From positions 49,055,337-49,119,336 of the forward strand of contig CM055106.1 in NCBI GenBank assembly GCA_029204225.1: DNA of 64,000 nucleotides, given 5' to 3'. The translations under genes and the position numbers were made by a program. The notes under the pieces are model-generated. The model worked only from the letters and a program-made list of their open reading frames with translations, had not been told where the DNA came from and did no database searches. This document shows, piece by piece, positions 49,121 through 59,962 of the stretch. Position 1 is the stretch's first letter. The number at the start of each line of letters is the position of its first letter. This stretch comes from Diphasiastrum complanatum. Taxonomy: Eukaryota > Streptophyta > Lycopodiopsida > Lycopodiales > Lycopodiaceae.

Positions 49121-49311
49121 TTGTACTACGCTGGAGTCACATTTTTGTTTGATTCCCTCCATAAATGTTTGCATTCTTTATTGACTCCCTGGATATATGT
49201 TCCCTTGAAATATGTTAATTTTTTTTCCCACCCTGTTTATCTGTTATAGTGTTAACCCTCTATATTAGTTAACTTTTCATTACTCTCGAGGCCTAGAGAG
49301 GGCAGACTGTA

Positions 49312-50240
49312 TTCACGGAGTAAATGAGAGTTACCATTTTATGTATGATAAGCAATGACACAGTATATTATGGTACTACTTGCTTATGGAAAGAGATATG
49401 TAACAAATTGGTTTAATAATCATCCCGCTCTTCTAAACGTATAACGATTGATAATTTCTTACACTGCCTACATATTCCTTTGAAGTTTACTTGAAATAAC
49501 CACCGAGATATGTGAGAAGCATCAACCTGTTAGCCGATTTTTTACGGCAAAAATCGGGCTAATTTGGAGCAAAAAGCGGTTATAGGATATTTAACGACCA
49601 CCAAAACACTATGAATACGACAAAAGTTGAAGCAATATATTGGACCAAAAAGGGGTCCCAGCCAACCCTTAAAGTGGCTAGACACATTAATTAGTAGTAG
49701 AAAATGTATCTATACAAACGGTCTAAGGAATCGTCGAAAATAGTTGACATAGACACACTTTTTGTAAGACCGAAGAAAAATACCGGTCCATGTAGAAATA
49801 GGTCTCAGCCTGCCTAAATGTGATTAATCAGAAGTCTTACGGCCTTAATATTGGCTTGATAGTAAGAATGTCGGCAATGTTGAGCAAAGTTTCGATGTAC
49901 CCAAAAATATTTTGACCAATAGAAAAACCTCTTTATTTTCAAGGATGGCCAGTCCGGGTCCAAGATTGCTCTAGTTTGTCACTTATAACAACGTCAGCAA
50001 CTTGCAGAATCGAAAATCGGTCAGAGGCATTACCAAGAGAAAAATCGATAAAAATGGTATCGAAAAATATAAGCGCAATGGGTTTCAAAAATGTAGACAC
50101 AAGGGGTTTCAAAAAAATGGAAAAATGGCAATTTACGGTATCAAAACCACAGTTGCAGAGAAAAATTAGCAAGGCACACAATGTTAGGGAAGCCAACCGG
50201 TCTAAACAACTTGAAGGGTCGTATAACAATAATGTTGTCA
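49312..50240. other. Intergenic, unrecognised; one short hairpin
   Basis: AGCCGATTTTT and AAAAATCGGGCT near 49531-49561 form a short inverted repeat. A plus-strand frame of 148 codons at 49976-50422 is Lys/Asn-rich and contains repeat translation at its end. It has no recognised domain and I do not call it a gene. Confidence 0.4.
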
Positions 50241-50267
50241 AGTCGAACTACATGAGCTCCTACACAA

Positions 50268-50442
50268 ACAAGCTGCACATGCAAGAAAGGCCGCAAAAGC
50301 ACAAGAACAATGACCCCAAGCTCACGTTAGCTCTTGCGCAAATGACCTGCACATGCAACAAAGGCCGCAGAAGGTGCGTCACGACAAGAAAGGCCGCAAA
50401 AGGTGCGTCACAACAGCAATGACCCCAAGCTCACAGATCGCA
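50268..50442. repeat. Imperfect tandem repeat with AAAGGCCGCA core
   Basis: GCACATGCAAGAAAGGCCGC and GCACATGCAACAAAGGCCGC start two large units. AATGACCCCAAGCTCAC closes each. An inner unit of about 28 bp, AAAGGCCGCAAAAGGTGCGT, is duplicated in the second. Confidence 0.8.
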
Positions 50443-50839
50443 ACACTAGCAACAGCAACCAGAATCTGGAGCACATACAATGCACTACGTGGCATGGCAG
50501 TAGGAAAACCATAGCAGGAGGAGCAATCTGGAGCAAGGACAATCTTATTATAAGCAGCTCAAACTTCAATACTCCTTCAGACTTCCTATTTCTTTTCTTC
50601 TTCTTCTTAGGCTTGGCTTCCAAGAAGGGAAGAAGGTAAAGAGATTTGTGCTTAAGAAAAGAACCTATGACTGAAGCAGTAATTTAAGCTGATTTGATGA
50701 TTAAAGAATGGAGAAGAGAGGAGAGGTGAGGAGGGGCCAACTTCTTAGAGAGGAGATGATTTCTTGACATAGTAGTGGGTTCCACAGCATAGAAGTTTTT
50801 TTTTATTTCTTGATTTTTCTTTGTTTTGAGCCAATTGCA
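50443..50839. other. Intergenic, nothing recognised
   Basis: A short pyrimidine-rich tract lies near 50585-50612. No coding or RNA feature is seen. Confidence 0.45.
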
Positions 50840-51130
50840 GAAGGTTAAGGGCCTAATGTTCCTCATGATGACATCATGCCAACCCACACTTGCATTCAAA
50901 TTATTGTTATCCAAATAGATTGCATGCAAGCTACCCAATCTTTTAAAAAGATCAGCTGCAATAGAGTCAGTAATGTCATTTCGGGTACACTATTTATAGT
51001 TCATGCAGGCCATTCAGAAAAGGGAGAGGCCCAGACAAAGAGTTCTTCTGCAAACCAAGGTATTGTAGCTGAGAAAGCTTATTCAGATCTTGTGTAAGTA
51101 TTCCTCTCAGCCCAATGAATCTGCATGCTA
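50840..51130 (-). pseudogene. Shard of a TMK-like leucine-rich-repeat receptor kinase gene
   Basis: Minus-strand sequence encodes extracellular leucine-rich repeats. GLRGILTQDLNKLSQLQYLG leads into LGLQKNSLSGPLPFLNGL. After one frame change comes IAADLFKRLGSLHAIYLDNN, then NLNASVGWH. The order (GLxG, NLxxL, LxxNxxSGPLP, then LDxNxxNAxxGW) is that of the N-terminal repeats of TMK-type receptor kinases, which sense signals at the plasma membrane. Only about 90 residues survive. There is no signal peptide, kinase or membrane segment. At its upstream edge the open frame passes directly into Copia RT sequence of fossil E near 51130, marking an insertion or recombination junction. Confidence 0.65.
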
Positions 51131-53897
51131 CCAGTCTATCAATCGCTCCGTTGGCATTATATTTGATCTTAAAGATCCATTTGCAATCCATAATATTGCT
51201 GCCAATAGGAGCTTTGACTAATGACCATGTCTTGATCAGATAGGAATACTCTCTGTCCATAGCTTCTCTCAAGAGATCAGAGTCTGGTTGGCTAAGTGCC
51301 TCTTCGACTGTCGTCAGTTCCTGCATTAAAAGACAGGCAGACTCATGAGTATACCTTGTGGGCTGTGTGCTCACTCGGCTTGATCTTCTAGGAGGATTCG
51401 ACTGATGAACCGCGCCTGGGATATGTTGTTGGGTAGCAGCAACATCTTCATCTGATTCATTGTCTCAAAGTGGGTCGACGATAGACATTTCTGAGCCAAA
51501 AGCTCGGATTGTCGTGTCAATGGTAGGTGATGAAGATTCTTCTTGAGCAATATCCTTGCCTTTGAGGTCGACGAACTGATCCTCGATAAAGACTGTATCC
51601 CGTTTATACAAGATTTGCTGGGTATCAAGATCGTACAGCTTGTAGGTGTTATCAGACGAAGTATATCCGATCAGGATGGTCTTTAGACCTTGGAAGTCCA
51701 ATTTCTTCCTTGTGTCCTTTGGGATCTACGCGTAGGCAATGCACCCAAACACTCTTCGGTTCTTCAAAGAAGGCTTGGAGCCTATCCACACCTCGTGGGG
51801 TGTGTTGTCTGAGAGGGCCTTGGTCGAACATCTGTTCTGGATGTAAGCTGCAGTGGAGATAGCTTCAGCCCAGAACCTCTTGGGCAACGATGCATGTGCT
51901 AGCATACACTTATCAGATTCCACCAGAGATCGGTTCTTCCTCTCAGCTTAGCCATTAGACTGAGGACTGTAAGGAGTGATGAATTGTTGCTCAATGCCTT
52001 GGCTTTGGCAGTACTCCTTGAACTCGACAGAGATATATTCTCCACCGTTATCTGACCTTAGGGCCTTGATCGTCCTTCCAGTCTCCTTTTCTACATGCTT
52101 CTTGAAGATTATGAAGCAGTTGAAGGCTTCTGATTTCTTCTTTATGAAGTACACCATCGTTCTTTTCGAGATTTCATCAATAAAGGTTATAAAATACTTG
52201 GCTTCCTTCAGCGAAGGATTTTTCATCAGGCCACAAATATCTGAGTGTACAACATCTAGCAATCCTCTAGCAACATGCTGATGGCTTGACTTAAATGGCT
52301 TCCCAGTCTGTTTTCCAACTAGACAGTCTTGACAGACAGGTAGCTCGACTATTTCGTGAGGATAGTCGAGATCAAGAACAATAGATTGTCTAGACATTCG
52401 TTGTACAACAGCATAATTTAAATGACCAAGTCTATAATGCCAAAGTAAACTTCTATTTGATTGATTTGAAGTACTGAGAGCCTGACTAGAGGCAGAAAAA
52501 CAATGACTTAATTTATACAAGTATCCATGCCTCTTTCTGAGTGCTAGGATCTTGCCTATCCTATCAACTACTTTACATTGATCACATTCGAATTCTACTC
52601 TGTGTCCTAGATTTGTGATTCTGCTTACAGAGAGTAGATTTGTGGATAATTTAGGTACATACAGAACTTTGGAGAGTAGCTTAGATTGATCATTTGCAAA
52701 GTATAATCTTACAGTTCCTTCACCTTTAATAGCTTGTGTGCTATTGTCACCAAGGTAAATGAATTTCTGGGTACAGTAAGGTGTATAGGACTCAAAACAG
52801 CCAATCAGGCTAGTCATGTGCTGAGTGGCTCCGGAATCCAGGAACCAAGAACTGTTGCCAGATGCTCCTTGATGGTTGGTCATGAAGGCATCATGATCCG
52901 CTTCTTGAATGGGTTGTGGAACTTCTGCAGCTGCATTTGCCACTTGATTCGACTGCCTTTTGTTGTTGTTCTTCACTTGAAGTATTCGGCAGTCTTGTAT
53001 TTCGTGGTTGTTTTGTTTGCAGTATCTGTAGAACAGCTTTTTCTTTGTCTGCGGATTTGACTGTTCCTTGTGCTGAGCTAGTTTCTGGTCTGGCTTTGAT
53101 AGCTTCGGGCCTTTCTTCTTCTTCTGCTTTGTCATGCCCTTGTTGGTGTACAAGGCATGAGAATCAGCTGAGGAACTTGAGGCTTCGTTCCTTCGCGTGT
53201 CTTCCTACAACAACATAGTGATGACTCTCAAAAGAGTCAACTCTGGATGAGTCGTGATGATCATCACTCAGCTGTCGTAAGAACTTGGCAAGCTTGTAAG
53301 CAATTGCATCACTGCGTCTTGATCGTCTATGACAGATCCGACAGCGGCCATTTTCCTTAGCAGGTTCTTGAATCAATTAATGTGATTCTGCAGATAATCA
53401 CCATTCGTCATCTTGAGAGAGTAGAATTTCTTCCTGAGATGTAGCTTCTTGCACTTTGTATAGCGTGCTCAAGATGTCCCAGACTTCTTTTGATGTCTGA
53501 GCCTCGAATACATGGCCAATCTATGTATTCGTGATGTTGAGGATGATCAGTGCAAAAGCCTTTCCATCCTTAGCTTCCATCGATTGCCGCATCGTCCGCT
53601 TCAGGTTTCCCTTCTGCACCTGTAACAAAGTCGTACAATTCTTTTGCCATTAGTACAGTCTTCATCTTAAATTTCCACAGATGGTAATTGGCTCCATCAG
53701 GCTTGTCCATGAGAGGACTAGCTTTCCCTTGGGATTCCATGTGGAAGAATTAGTCTAAGTGATAGGAGAAACTATCAGTGACTTAAGAATGAAAATCTAA
53801 TACTGAAAAATACATAACAGGAAAACAATTACTCTATTGGCTAGTAGAGTCTTGTACTGTGGGAGCTAATCAAGCTATAAAGATTGCTCTGATACCG
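51130..53897 (-). mobile_element. Copia fossil E: start of RT, integrase, protease, gag remnant
   Basis: On the minus strand, a leader and decayed gag lie at about 53150-53760, with a knuckle-like region near 53030. Protease (SWFLDSGATQHMTS) is near 52840 and pre-integrase (LLWHYRLGHLNYAVV) near 52440. The integrase core (VVHSDICGLMK, TFIDEISKRT, LRSDNGGEYIS) spans 52240-51950. The linker (VFGCIAYA) and start of RT (DCKWIFKIKYNANGAIDR) reach 51135, where the LRR shard begins. The primer site, GCTCTGATACC on the plus strand, is at 53886-53896, next to the LTR. RT proper, RNase H and the far LTR are lost. Broken, with several breaks. Confidence 0.9.
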
Positions 53898-54744
53898 TGT
53901 TCGTCATGGGAGCGCGTGCGTGGGACTAATTCGTGTTCGTCCTCACTTCGTCTTCTTTATCGTGAACAATTTTTTGTCTTTTAATTTTCTTTTGTGCAGA
54001 AGCCCTTACAGGATCCCAGACACTCGACTACGCATCACAGAACATATTCTATTCTAGCAATCATGATACACAGCACAAGACAAGATGCACGAAAATAGAG
54101 TAACTGAATTATCAGTTTTATTTTAGAGTGAATTCGTCAGTGTCTCGCTCGTTGGCGGAATGACATTCTACTCTTTCGTTGTGTTCTACTCATTGGCAGA
54201 CTTTCATGCACAGCTCTGGTGTCTTTACCTTCTTACTCTATTCGCTACATCTCTCTCTATCCCTTACAGATCTCTGTATTCACACATACTATTATGATCC
54301 AGAGAGGATCGTTTATATCTCCACTATGTGGAGTTTACAAGATAGCTAAACATCAAATCACATGACTAGTTAATGCTAATCAATTAGTTAGTTAGTCTCC
54401 GTCATTGCTACTCGTTTCAGTTGGGCGTAAAGCCCATTGAGCTGCCAGCTAACAGTGCAAAAGATTTTTTCTCGTCTGTTTCGTAATCTCCCGTTTGCTT
54501 TCGTTCTTTTCATTTCTTTTTGTAGTTTTCGTTGCGCTTCCCTTTTGCGGTTTGCGGTCCTGGAGGTGTGTTTGCTCGTGATTGATTCGCGAATCGTTCG
54601 TGCTTCAAGTCAAAGACACATTGACTATCGTGAATCGTTCTCGTTTGTGCTTCGAGTCAAAGTCATGTTGACTGTCGCGAATTGTTCGACCTTCGTGTCT
54701 TGTTCGTGCTGCAACAAAATTGCAGGAGTTCACCAATTTTGACA
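53898..54744 (-). repeat. LTR between fossils E and F (847 bp)
   Basis: On the plus strand it runs TGTTCGTCATGGG...TTTTGACA. One side abuts the primer site of E. The other abuts a polypurine-like tract (GGGTTCAAGAGAGAA in element sense) belonging to interior F. It aligns along its length with the LTR at 56324, differing at scattered bases. Confidence 0.88.
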
Positions 54745-56323
54745 TTCTCTCTTGAACCCTCGATCTCCCTCTTAAATAGGCAACAGTGTGAAGATCTCAT
54801 GGCCTCTTTCGTCTTTCAGTCCAGGGAATGTGGACTCGTTGAACTTCACATCTCTGCTCGAATTAACCTTCTTCGTGGTTGGATCATAGAGTCTGTACAC
54901 ATGTGTTCCGTTCGAGTAGCCGACCATGATTGTTTGTTCGGATTTGTCGTCGAGCTTGCTTCTCTTTTCCTTTGGAATGTGCTTGTATGCTACACACCCA
55001 GACACTCGTGTGTATGAAAGATCAAGCTTTCTGTCTGGCCACATCTCGTATGGTGTTTTGTTCTCCAACGTTGTCGTTGTTGATCTGTTCTGCAAGTGTA
55101 CTGCTGCAGTTATTGCTTCGGCCCAGAATTGGCCTGGCAATTGAGCTTGTGCCATCATGCATCTGGCTCCTTCGACTAGCATTCTGTTTTTTCTTTCTGC
55201 CACATCGTTGTATTCTGGTGTGTATGCAGGAGTGAATTGGTGTTCAACACCCTGTTCTTCGCAAAATCTTGAGAATTCTGTGCTTTTGTATTCACCTCCA
55301 TTGTCAGATCTAAGGATCTGTATCCAATTTGAGGTGTGTTGCTCTGCGAATGTCACGAACTTCTTGAAAGAATCAAACACTTCTGATTTCTTCTTCAAGT
55401 AGTAGATCGTGGTCATTCAGTAGTAGATTTTGCAACGTTTGCTTTTTCAGCTTTGTTTTTCCTTTTTGGGTTGAATTTGCAGTCGTATGCAGAATGCCCT
55501 TTCTTCTTGTAGTGCATGCAAGGTAATGCTGGATTGAACCAGCATTTTTTGGTTGTATGGTCTGGTTTGTGGCAGTGATCACAGGAAGAAGATTGTTGAT
55601 TTGAGGACTTCGTCTTCTCGAATCTTGGCTTATTTTTGTTCTTCTTCTTGCCTTTCGTGAAGAGAGCCTTCTCTTGATCAATGCTTCCCTCTCCTTCGTC
55701 TCTCATCAGTCTCTCATCAGTGACAAGACTGACTACTTTGTCGAATGTCATATCTGGTAGACTCAGTATGAGCATTCTCAGCGGCTGATAGGACGTCGAT
55801 AGAGATTTCATGAAGTACATCAGTTGCTGTGGTGCTAGGACCTGGTGCTCATGTCTTGATGCAGCGAGTTGAGCAAAGATCGTTCTGATCTTCTCAGCGT
55901 GCTGATCCAACTGGTTGCCATCCCACCATATTGATTGCAGCTGATTGTGAAGGTGCATGACTGAAGCTGCAGTCCTCACTTCATACTTCTGCTTTAATCT
56001 TTTCCATGCTGCATGGCTGCTTTTGCAGTCTTCAATCTGCATGAGTAGATCTTTATTTATGGACGAAATGATGATCGCCACTGCACGCTCATCCTTTCTG
56101 ATCCATTCAGCTCTCCTCGGGTCTCCTTCTGGAGGCTGCACCTTGGTCACCGACCAGATGCCTTTGCCCTTCAAGAGTGTTTTGATTTTGAATTTCCAGA
56201 TTCTGTAATTTGCGCCATCGAGACTGATTGCTACTCTGGTCTGGATTTTCGTAGCCATATTATGTTGTTTGAAAGAATCACTGCTGGGATATCAGTAGTG
56301 ATAACCTATTGGCTCTGATACCA
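54745..56323 (-). mobile_element. Copia fossil F: gag and part of integrase
   Basis: On the minus strand, gag at about 56258-55480 (KFKIKTLLKGKGIWSV, SSHAAWKRLKQKYEV, LMYFMKSLSTSYQPLR) has a CCHC knuckle (CDHCHKPDHTTKKC) near 55570 and a second cysteine region. Integrase sequence (LRSDNGGEYKS, NDVAERKNRMLVEGARCMM, YKHIPKEKRSKLDD) at 55416-54790 follows without protease between. RT and RNase H are absent. A primer site, GCTCTGATACCA on the plus strand, lies at 56312-56323. Broken, with a few breaks and large losses. Its coding sequence differs strongly from that of E although the LTRs match. Confidence 0.9.
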
Positions 56324-57145
56324 TGTCGCGGGAGCACGTGTGTGGGACTGATTCATGTTCGTCCTCACTTCGTCTTCTTTATCGCGAACAATTTTCTATC
56401 TTTTAGTTTTCTTTTGTGCGGAAGCCCTTATAGGATCCCAGACACTCGACTGCGCATCATAGAACATATTCTATTCTAGCAATCATGATACACAGCACAA
56501 GACAAGATGCACGAAAATAGAGTAACTGAATTATCAGTTTTAGTTTAGAGTGAATTTGTCAATGTCTCGCTCATTGGCAGAATGACATTCTACTCTTTTG
56601 CTGTGTTCTACTCGTTGGTAGACTTTCATGCACAGCTCTGGTGTCTTTACCTTCTTACTCTATTCGCTACATCTCTCTCTATCCCTTACAGATCTTTGTA
56701 TTCACACATACTATTATGATCCAGAGAGGATCGTTTATATCTCCACTATGTGCCAGTTTACAAGATAGCTAAACATCGAATCACATGACTAGTTAATGCT
56801 AATCAACTAATTGTTTCAGCTGGGCGTGAAGCCCGTTGAGCTGCCAGCTGACAGCGCGAAAGATTTTTTATCGTCTATTTCGTAATCTCTCGTTTGCTTC
56901 GTTCTTTTCGTTTCTTTTCGTAGTTTTCGTTTCGCGTCTTTTTTGTGGTTTGTGGTCCTAGAGGTGTGTTTGTGATTCATGATTGATTCGCGAATCATTC
57001 GTGCTTCGAGTCAAAGACACGTTGACTATCATGAATCGTTCTTGTTCGTGCTTCGAGTCAAAGTCATGTTGACTGGCGTGAACTGTTTGACCTTCGTGTG
57101 TTGTTCGTGTTGTGACAAAATTGCAGGAGTTCACCATTTCTGACA
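56324..57145 (-). repeat. 5' LTR of fossil F (822 bp)
   Basis: It runs TGTCGCGGGAGCACG...TTTCTGACA on the plus strand. The inner edge abuts the primer site of F. Confidence 0.88.
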
Positions 57146-57700
57146 ATGTTGGGAGAGAGGGAGGAAGAATAAATGACGAACGAGAAACGAACTCGAACAA
57201 AAAATGTTCGTGCACAACGAAATGTGTTAAATGACTCTCTCCCTAAGCATGACTACGCCTATCAGAATGAGCAGAACTTTAGTGATAGAAATCACAGTCA
57301 TTCTAGATTACGTAGCCAAACATTTAAATGGATGAAGCACTAGATGAATAATTTGTTGCAAATTGCAAAACAAATTATCTATCGCAAATGATTCATGAAG
57401 AGCTAGACTGTACTCGACTGATAATTAGTCACAAATTATTTGCGAAAGACAAGATTAAAAGTTAACCATCTATTACCAGAAAGAGCAACAAGAAATATCA
57501 GACAGAATGAAGAATAAGCATAGCAATATTGATAGATTTAAAATGCAGAACAAATGAACTGTGTCAAATTAAGTATATCAAGTATACAAGTCAATAATGC
57601 GGTAGAGCACAAGACTGTAGTGGACAAAACCGCATGCCCTAAAAAGCTTATTTTTGTCTCTAATGAGGAATAAAACCTCTTCTCTTAGTCTCTTCTTCAC
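57146..57700. other. Intergenic, unrecognised
   Basis: The first 80 bp are rich in CGAAC/GTTCG words, like the LTR beside it, so it may be leader-type debris of a related element. Nothing else is identified. Confidence 0.4.
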
Positions 57701-57889
57701 TCACTTGATCATCTGATCATCATCATCAAAGAATACGCAGATGGTATCCAATATATATACATAATATTACAAACGTGCAGATGCGAAAGTACAGAGTGGA
57801 TGTGCTGTCTGTAGGAGATCATGGGTGGCTGCAATCGTTGTCCAATTTGTTAGCGAAACTACATGGGGTGAGTGTAAAAAGGGTGCGAC

Positions 57890-58140
57890 GTTAGCCAGTA
57901 CTGAAGTGAACGTTGGTGATGACGCAAAAGTGCGTCACTCTTACGAATGGCCTTAGGATTTACAGGGTGCCTTATCTGTTAGGGCACCTTTGGCATTCAG
58001 TAAGGTAGTGTCCCCTTTTTTGGCGACCCCTGGGATTGGAAACGGCGTTACCCTGAGCACTCACATAAGGGCAATGTGGGCCCTTCCCCCGTTGGGGATC
58101 TTCCGACGGGACCAGTCCCTCGACGAAAAATCCGCCCGAC
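57890..58140 (+). mobile_element. Ty3/Gypsy-type LTR fossil
   Basis: The blocks GATTGGAAACGGC, GAGCACTCACATAAGGGC, GTGGGCCCTTCCCCCGTTG, CGACGGGACCAGTC and TCGACGAAAAATCCGCCCGA follow the same order as the end of the LTR at 29664-30238. It is old and diverged. No coding region is attached. Confidence 0.5.
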
Positions 58141-58885
58141 ACAACCTGAATGGTAGATGCTAGTGACTCTTGTTAAGTGGTCATGTTTACCTTTGAATGT
58201 CTTTGAAACACGTTCACAATCCGTTTCCAGTTCTATGTACAACATTGCATAGTCAACCGCACGACAGACGTGTAATTGTTATAATGCGTAACTTCTGAAA
58301 ACTCATTATCAAAGCTTTGCAGTGGTGTGTTACAGTATAGCTTTCTTGCATAGTTTATGAGAACAAAGATAAAGAGCAGGATACATACATTCTCTTGCTG
58401 TATATCGGCAACCAATGGTATGAATCTAATATATGTGCTACTTCACTACTATATTGTGAAAGACAGAGATGATAGCAAGTATCCTCAAAGCATATACACT
58501 TTTTGAGTGCTCGTCATGATAAAAGCTATCATTTATTTAAGAAGCAATATGTAGCTCATCGCTTGACAGAAAATAAGAAAAAGCTTCAGTGTCTCATCGC
58601 TGGACAGCGATGAAGGATCCCATCGCATTATTCGTTAAGTCAATTCTTATGTAAAGTGGTGTATGAGTTCAATGTTGTGAAGGCAACGATTCGCTTCAAT
58701 GCACACGCTCAGATGTACATGATGGTATAAGAGTGCAAGCAAACTGTATGCTTCATAAAGTGGTATGAAAACAAGTAATGTAATGGCTTCTAGCCAGCGA
58801 TGGCTTGCCTATATATATGTGGACAGATGTAGTATATTCAAACTACTTCCAATCTGAGCAACGATGGACAACAATCAATTGCTAG
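58141..58885. other. Intergenic, nothing recognised
   Basis: It contains CATCGCTGGACAGCGATG near 58599, a short hairpin. No gene is seen. Confidence 0.4.
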
Positions 58886-59092
58886 TGCTTTATGTAAGCA
58901 AACAACCATATGCAATGATGGAATCGCGATGCAGTAGGCCGCCCTACAGCACCTACCAGATGTGTGTAATCTGCACTATCATATATTACCTTAAAGCAAT
59001 CCCATAGCAAGAATAGATAGGTAGATAATACACTTACCGTTGATAATGTGGATCACTCTCCAATTATAGGAGGATGGGCGCTAAGGAGAAGG
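58886..59092 (-). repeat. Copy of the 39.9-40.1 kb repeat, left part
   Basis: It aligns with 39905-40098 (CAACCATATGCAA, GCACTATCATATATTACC, GTTGATAATGTGGATCACT, GGAGGATG). The match stops at 59092 and resumes at 60613, so 59093-60612 is extra here relative to the other copy. Confidence 0.85.
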
Positions 59093-59275
59093 AGAAATTC
59101 TATTGCCATGAGGAGAAGGAGAAAGGAGAACCCTAATATCGGTTCAATGCGCAGATGTGCTATCTGACTGGTTAAACAGGCCATCCACGCGTTGAATCAA
59201 TATCAGGTTTCTTTCTAAAATAGTCGAACTTCTTAATTGTAGCTCCAATTGAGATGAACATGGTGCCATTAGAAA

Positions 59276-59580
59276 GAGCTCGACGAGAGCTTCGCAACGG
59301 CAACCTACATGACCTGGTTTCGAGTTATAGTTAAAGTTCGCAGAAAATATCTCTAAAAAAATATATATTTCAAAAAAATAACCCGAATATCGGTTCAGCG
59401 TGCGCCCTTAGGGTCTGAGCGGGCTCAAACCCTAAGGGCGCGCGCCGAGCCGATATTAGGGTTTTGAATCTTTTGTTTTTCTTATTTTTTATTTTTATCT
59501 TTTATTTTTTAAAGAGCTCGACAAGAGCTTTGTAACGGCACCAGAATGACCTAATTCTAACTTACGGTTCAAAAGTTATA
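59276..59580 (+). repeat. Direct repeat of about 60 bp beside the hairpins
   Basis: AGAGCTCGACGAGAGCTTCG (from 59276) and AGAGCTCGACAAGAGCTTTG (from 59513) start two similar stretches. Both go on with TAACGGCA/CAACGGCA, then ATGACCT and a GTTATAG word. Confidence 0.7.
59381..59462. repeat. Inverted repeat (hairpin 1), 34-bp arms
   Basis: Arms 59381-59414 and 59429-59462 contain CGCCCTTAGGGT and ACCCTAAGGGCG and extend outward with about four mismatches. The loop CTGAGCGGGCTCA is itself self-complementary. A partial left-arm copy, CCCTAATATCGGTTCA, lies near 59136. Confidence 0.88.
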
Positions 59581-59647
59581 GGCAGTCAAATTTTTGGTGC
59601 CAAAACTTTGACTGCCTATAACTTTTAAACCGTAAGTCGGAATTAGG
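59550..59647. repeat. Inverted repeat (hairpin 2), 41-bp arms
   Basis: Arms 59550-59590 and 59607-59647 match at all but about three positions, with CCTAATT at one end and AATTAGG at the other. The centre TTTTGGTGCCAAAA is also palindromic, so nearly the whole 98 bp can fold. Confidence 0.92.
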
Positions 59648-59962
59648 TCTTTACGAAGGGCCCATTTTGAATCCAAACTTCTCCTGATGTAGAAGTCAAT
59701 AGAGAATCACATTGCCATAGTAATGATGTATCTCCATTTAGGACGCTCTTGTATGTATTTGCTTTAAGGCCTGCACCTTTCATAATGAAAGGTACCAAGA
59801 GCACCTGTTAGGAACTTAGCAAGTCTAGAAAAACAACAATCGTGTGCATTCATTTTTATCTGAACATATCTTTACGTATTCCAAAGAACTTGCGATGAGA
59901 TTATTTATAAGATTAGGAAAAGGTGTAAAGTCTGGGCTATCAAGTCTTTCTAAAGCTACTTT

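Larger units (their letters stand above)
42327..49311. mobile_element. Short pogo/Tigger-like DNA element split by Copia element D
   Basis: Terminal inverted repeats CAATCGGCCCTCTCTA (42329) and CAGTCTGCCCTCTCTA (reverse complement at 49309) match at 14 of 16 positions and are flanked by TA on both sides, the Tc1/mariner-pogo hallmark. Subterminal GTTAACCC words occur at both ends. Without D and one copy of its target duplication the element is about 0.78 kb, with no transposase frame, so it is a non-autonomous (MITE-like) copy. D is inserted in its interior at 42921. Confidence 0.75.

Noticed and set aside
49976-50422. A 148-codon Lys/Asn-rich plus-strand frame as a gene
   Set aside because: Low-complexity composition, an end made of tandem-repeat translation, and no recognised domain or context.
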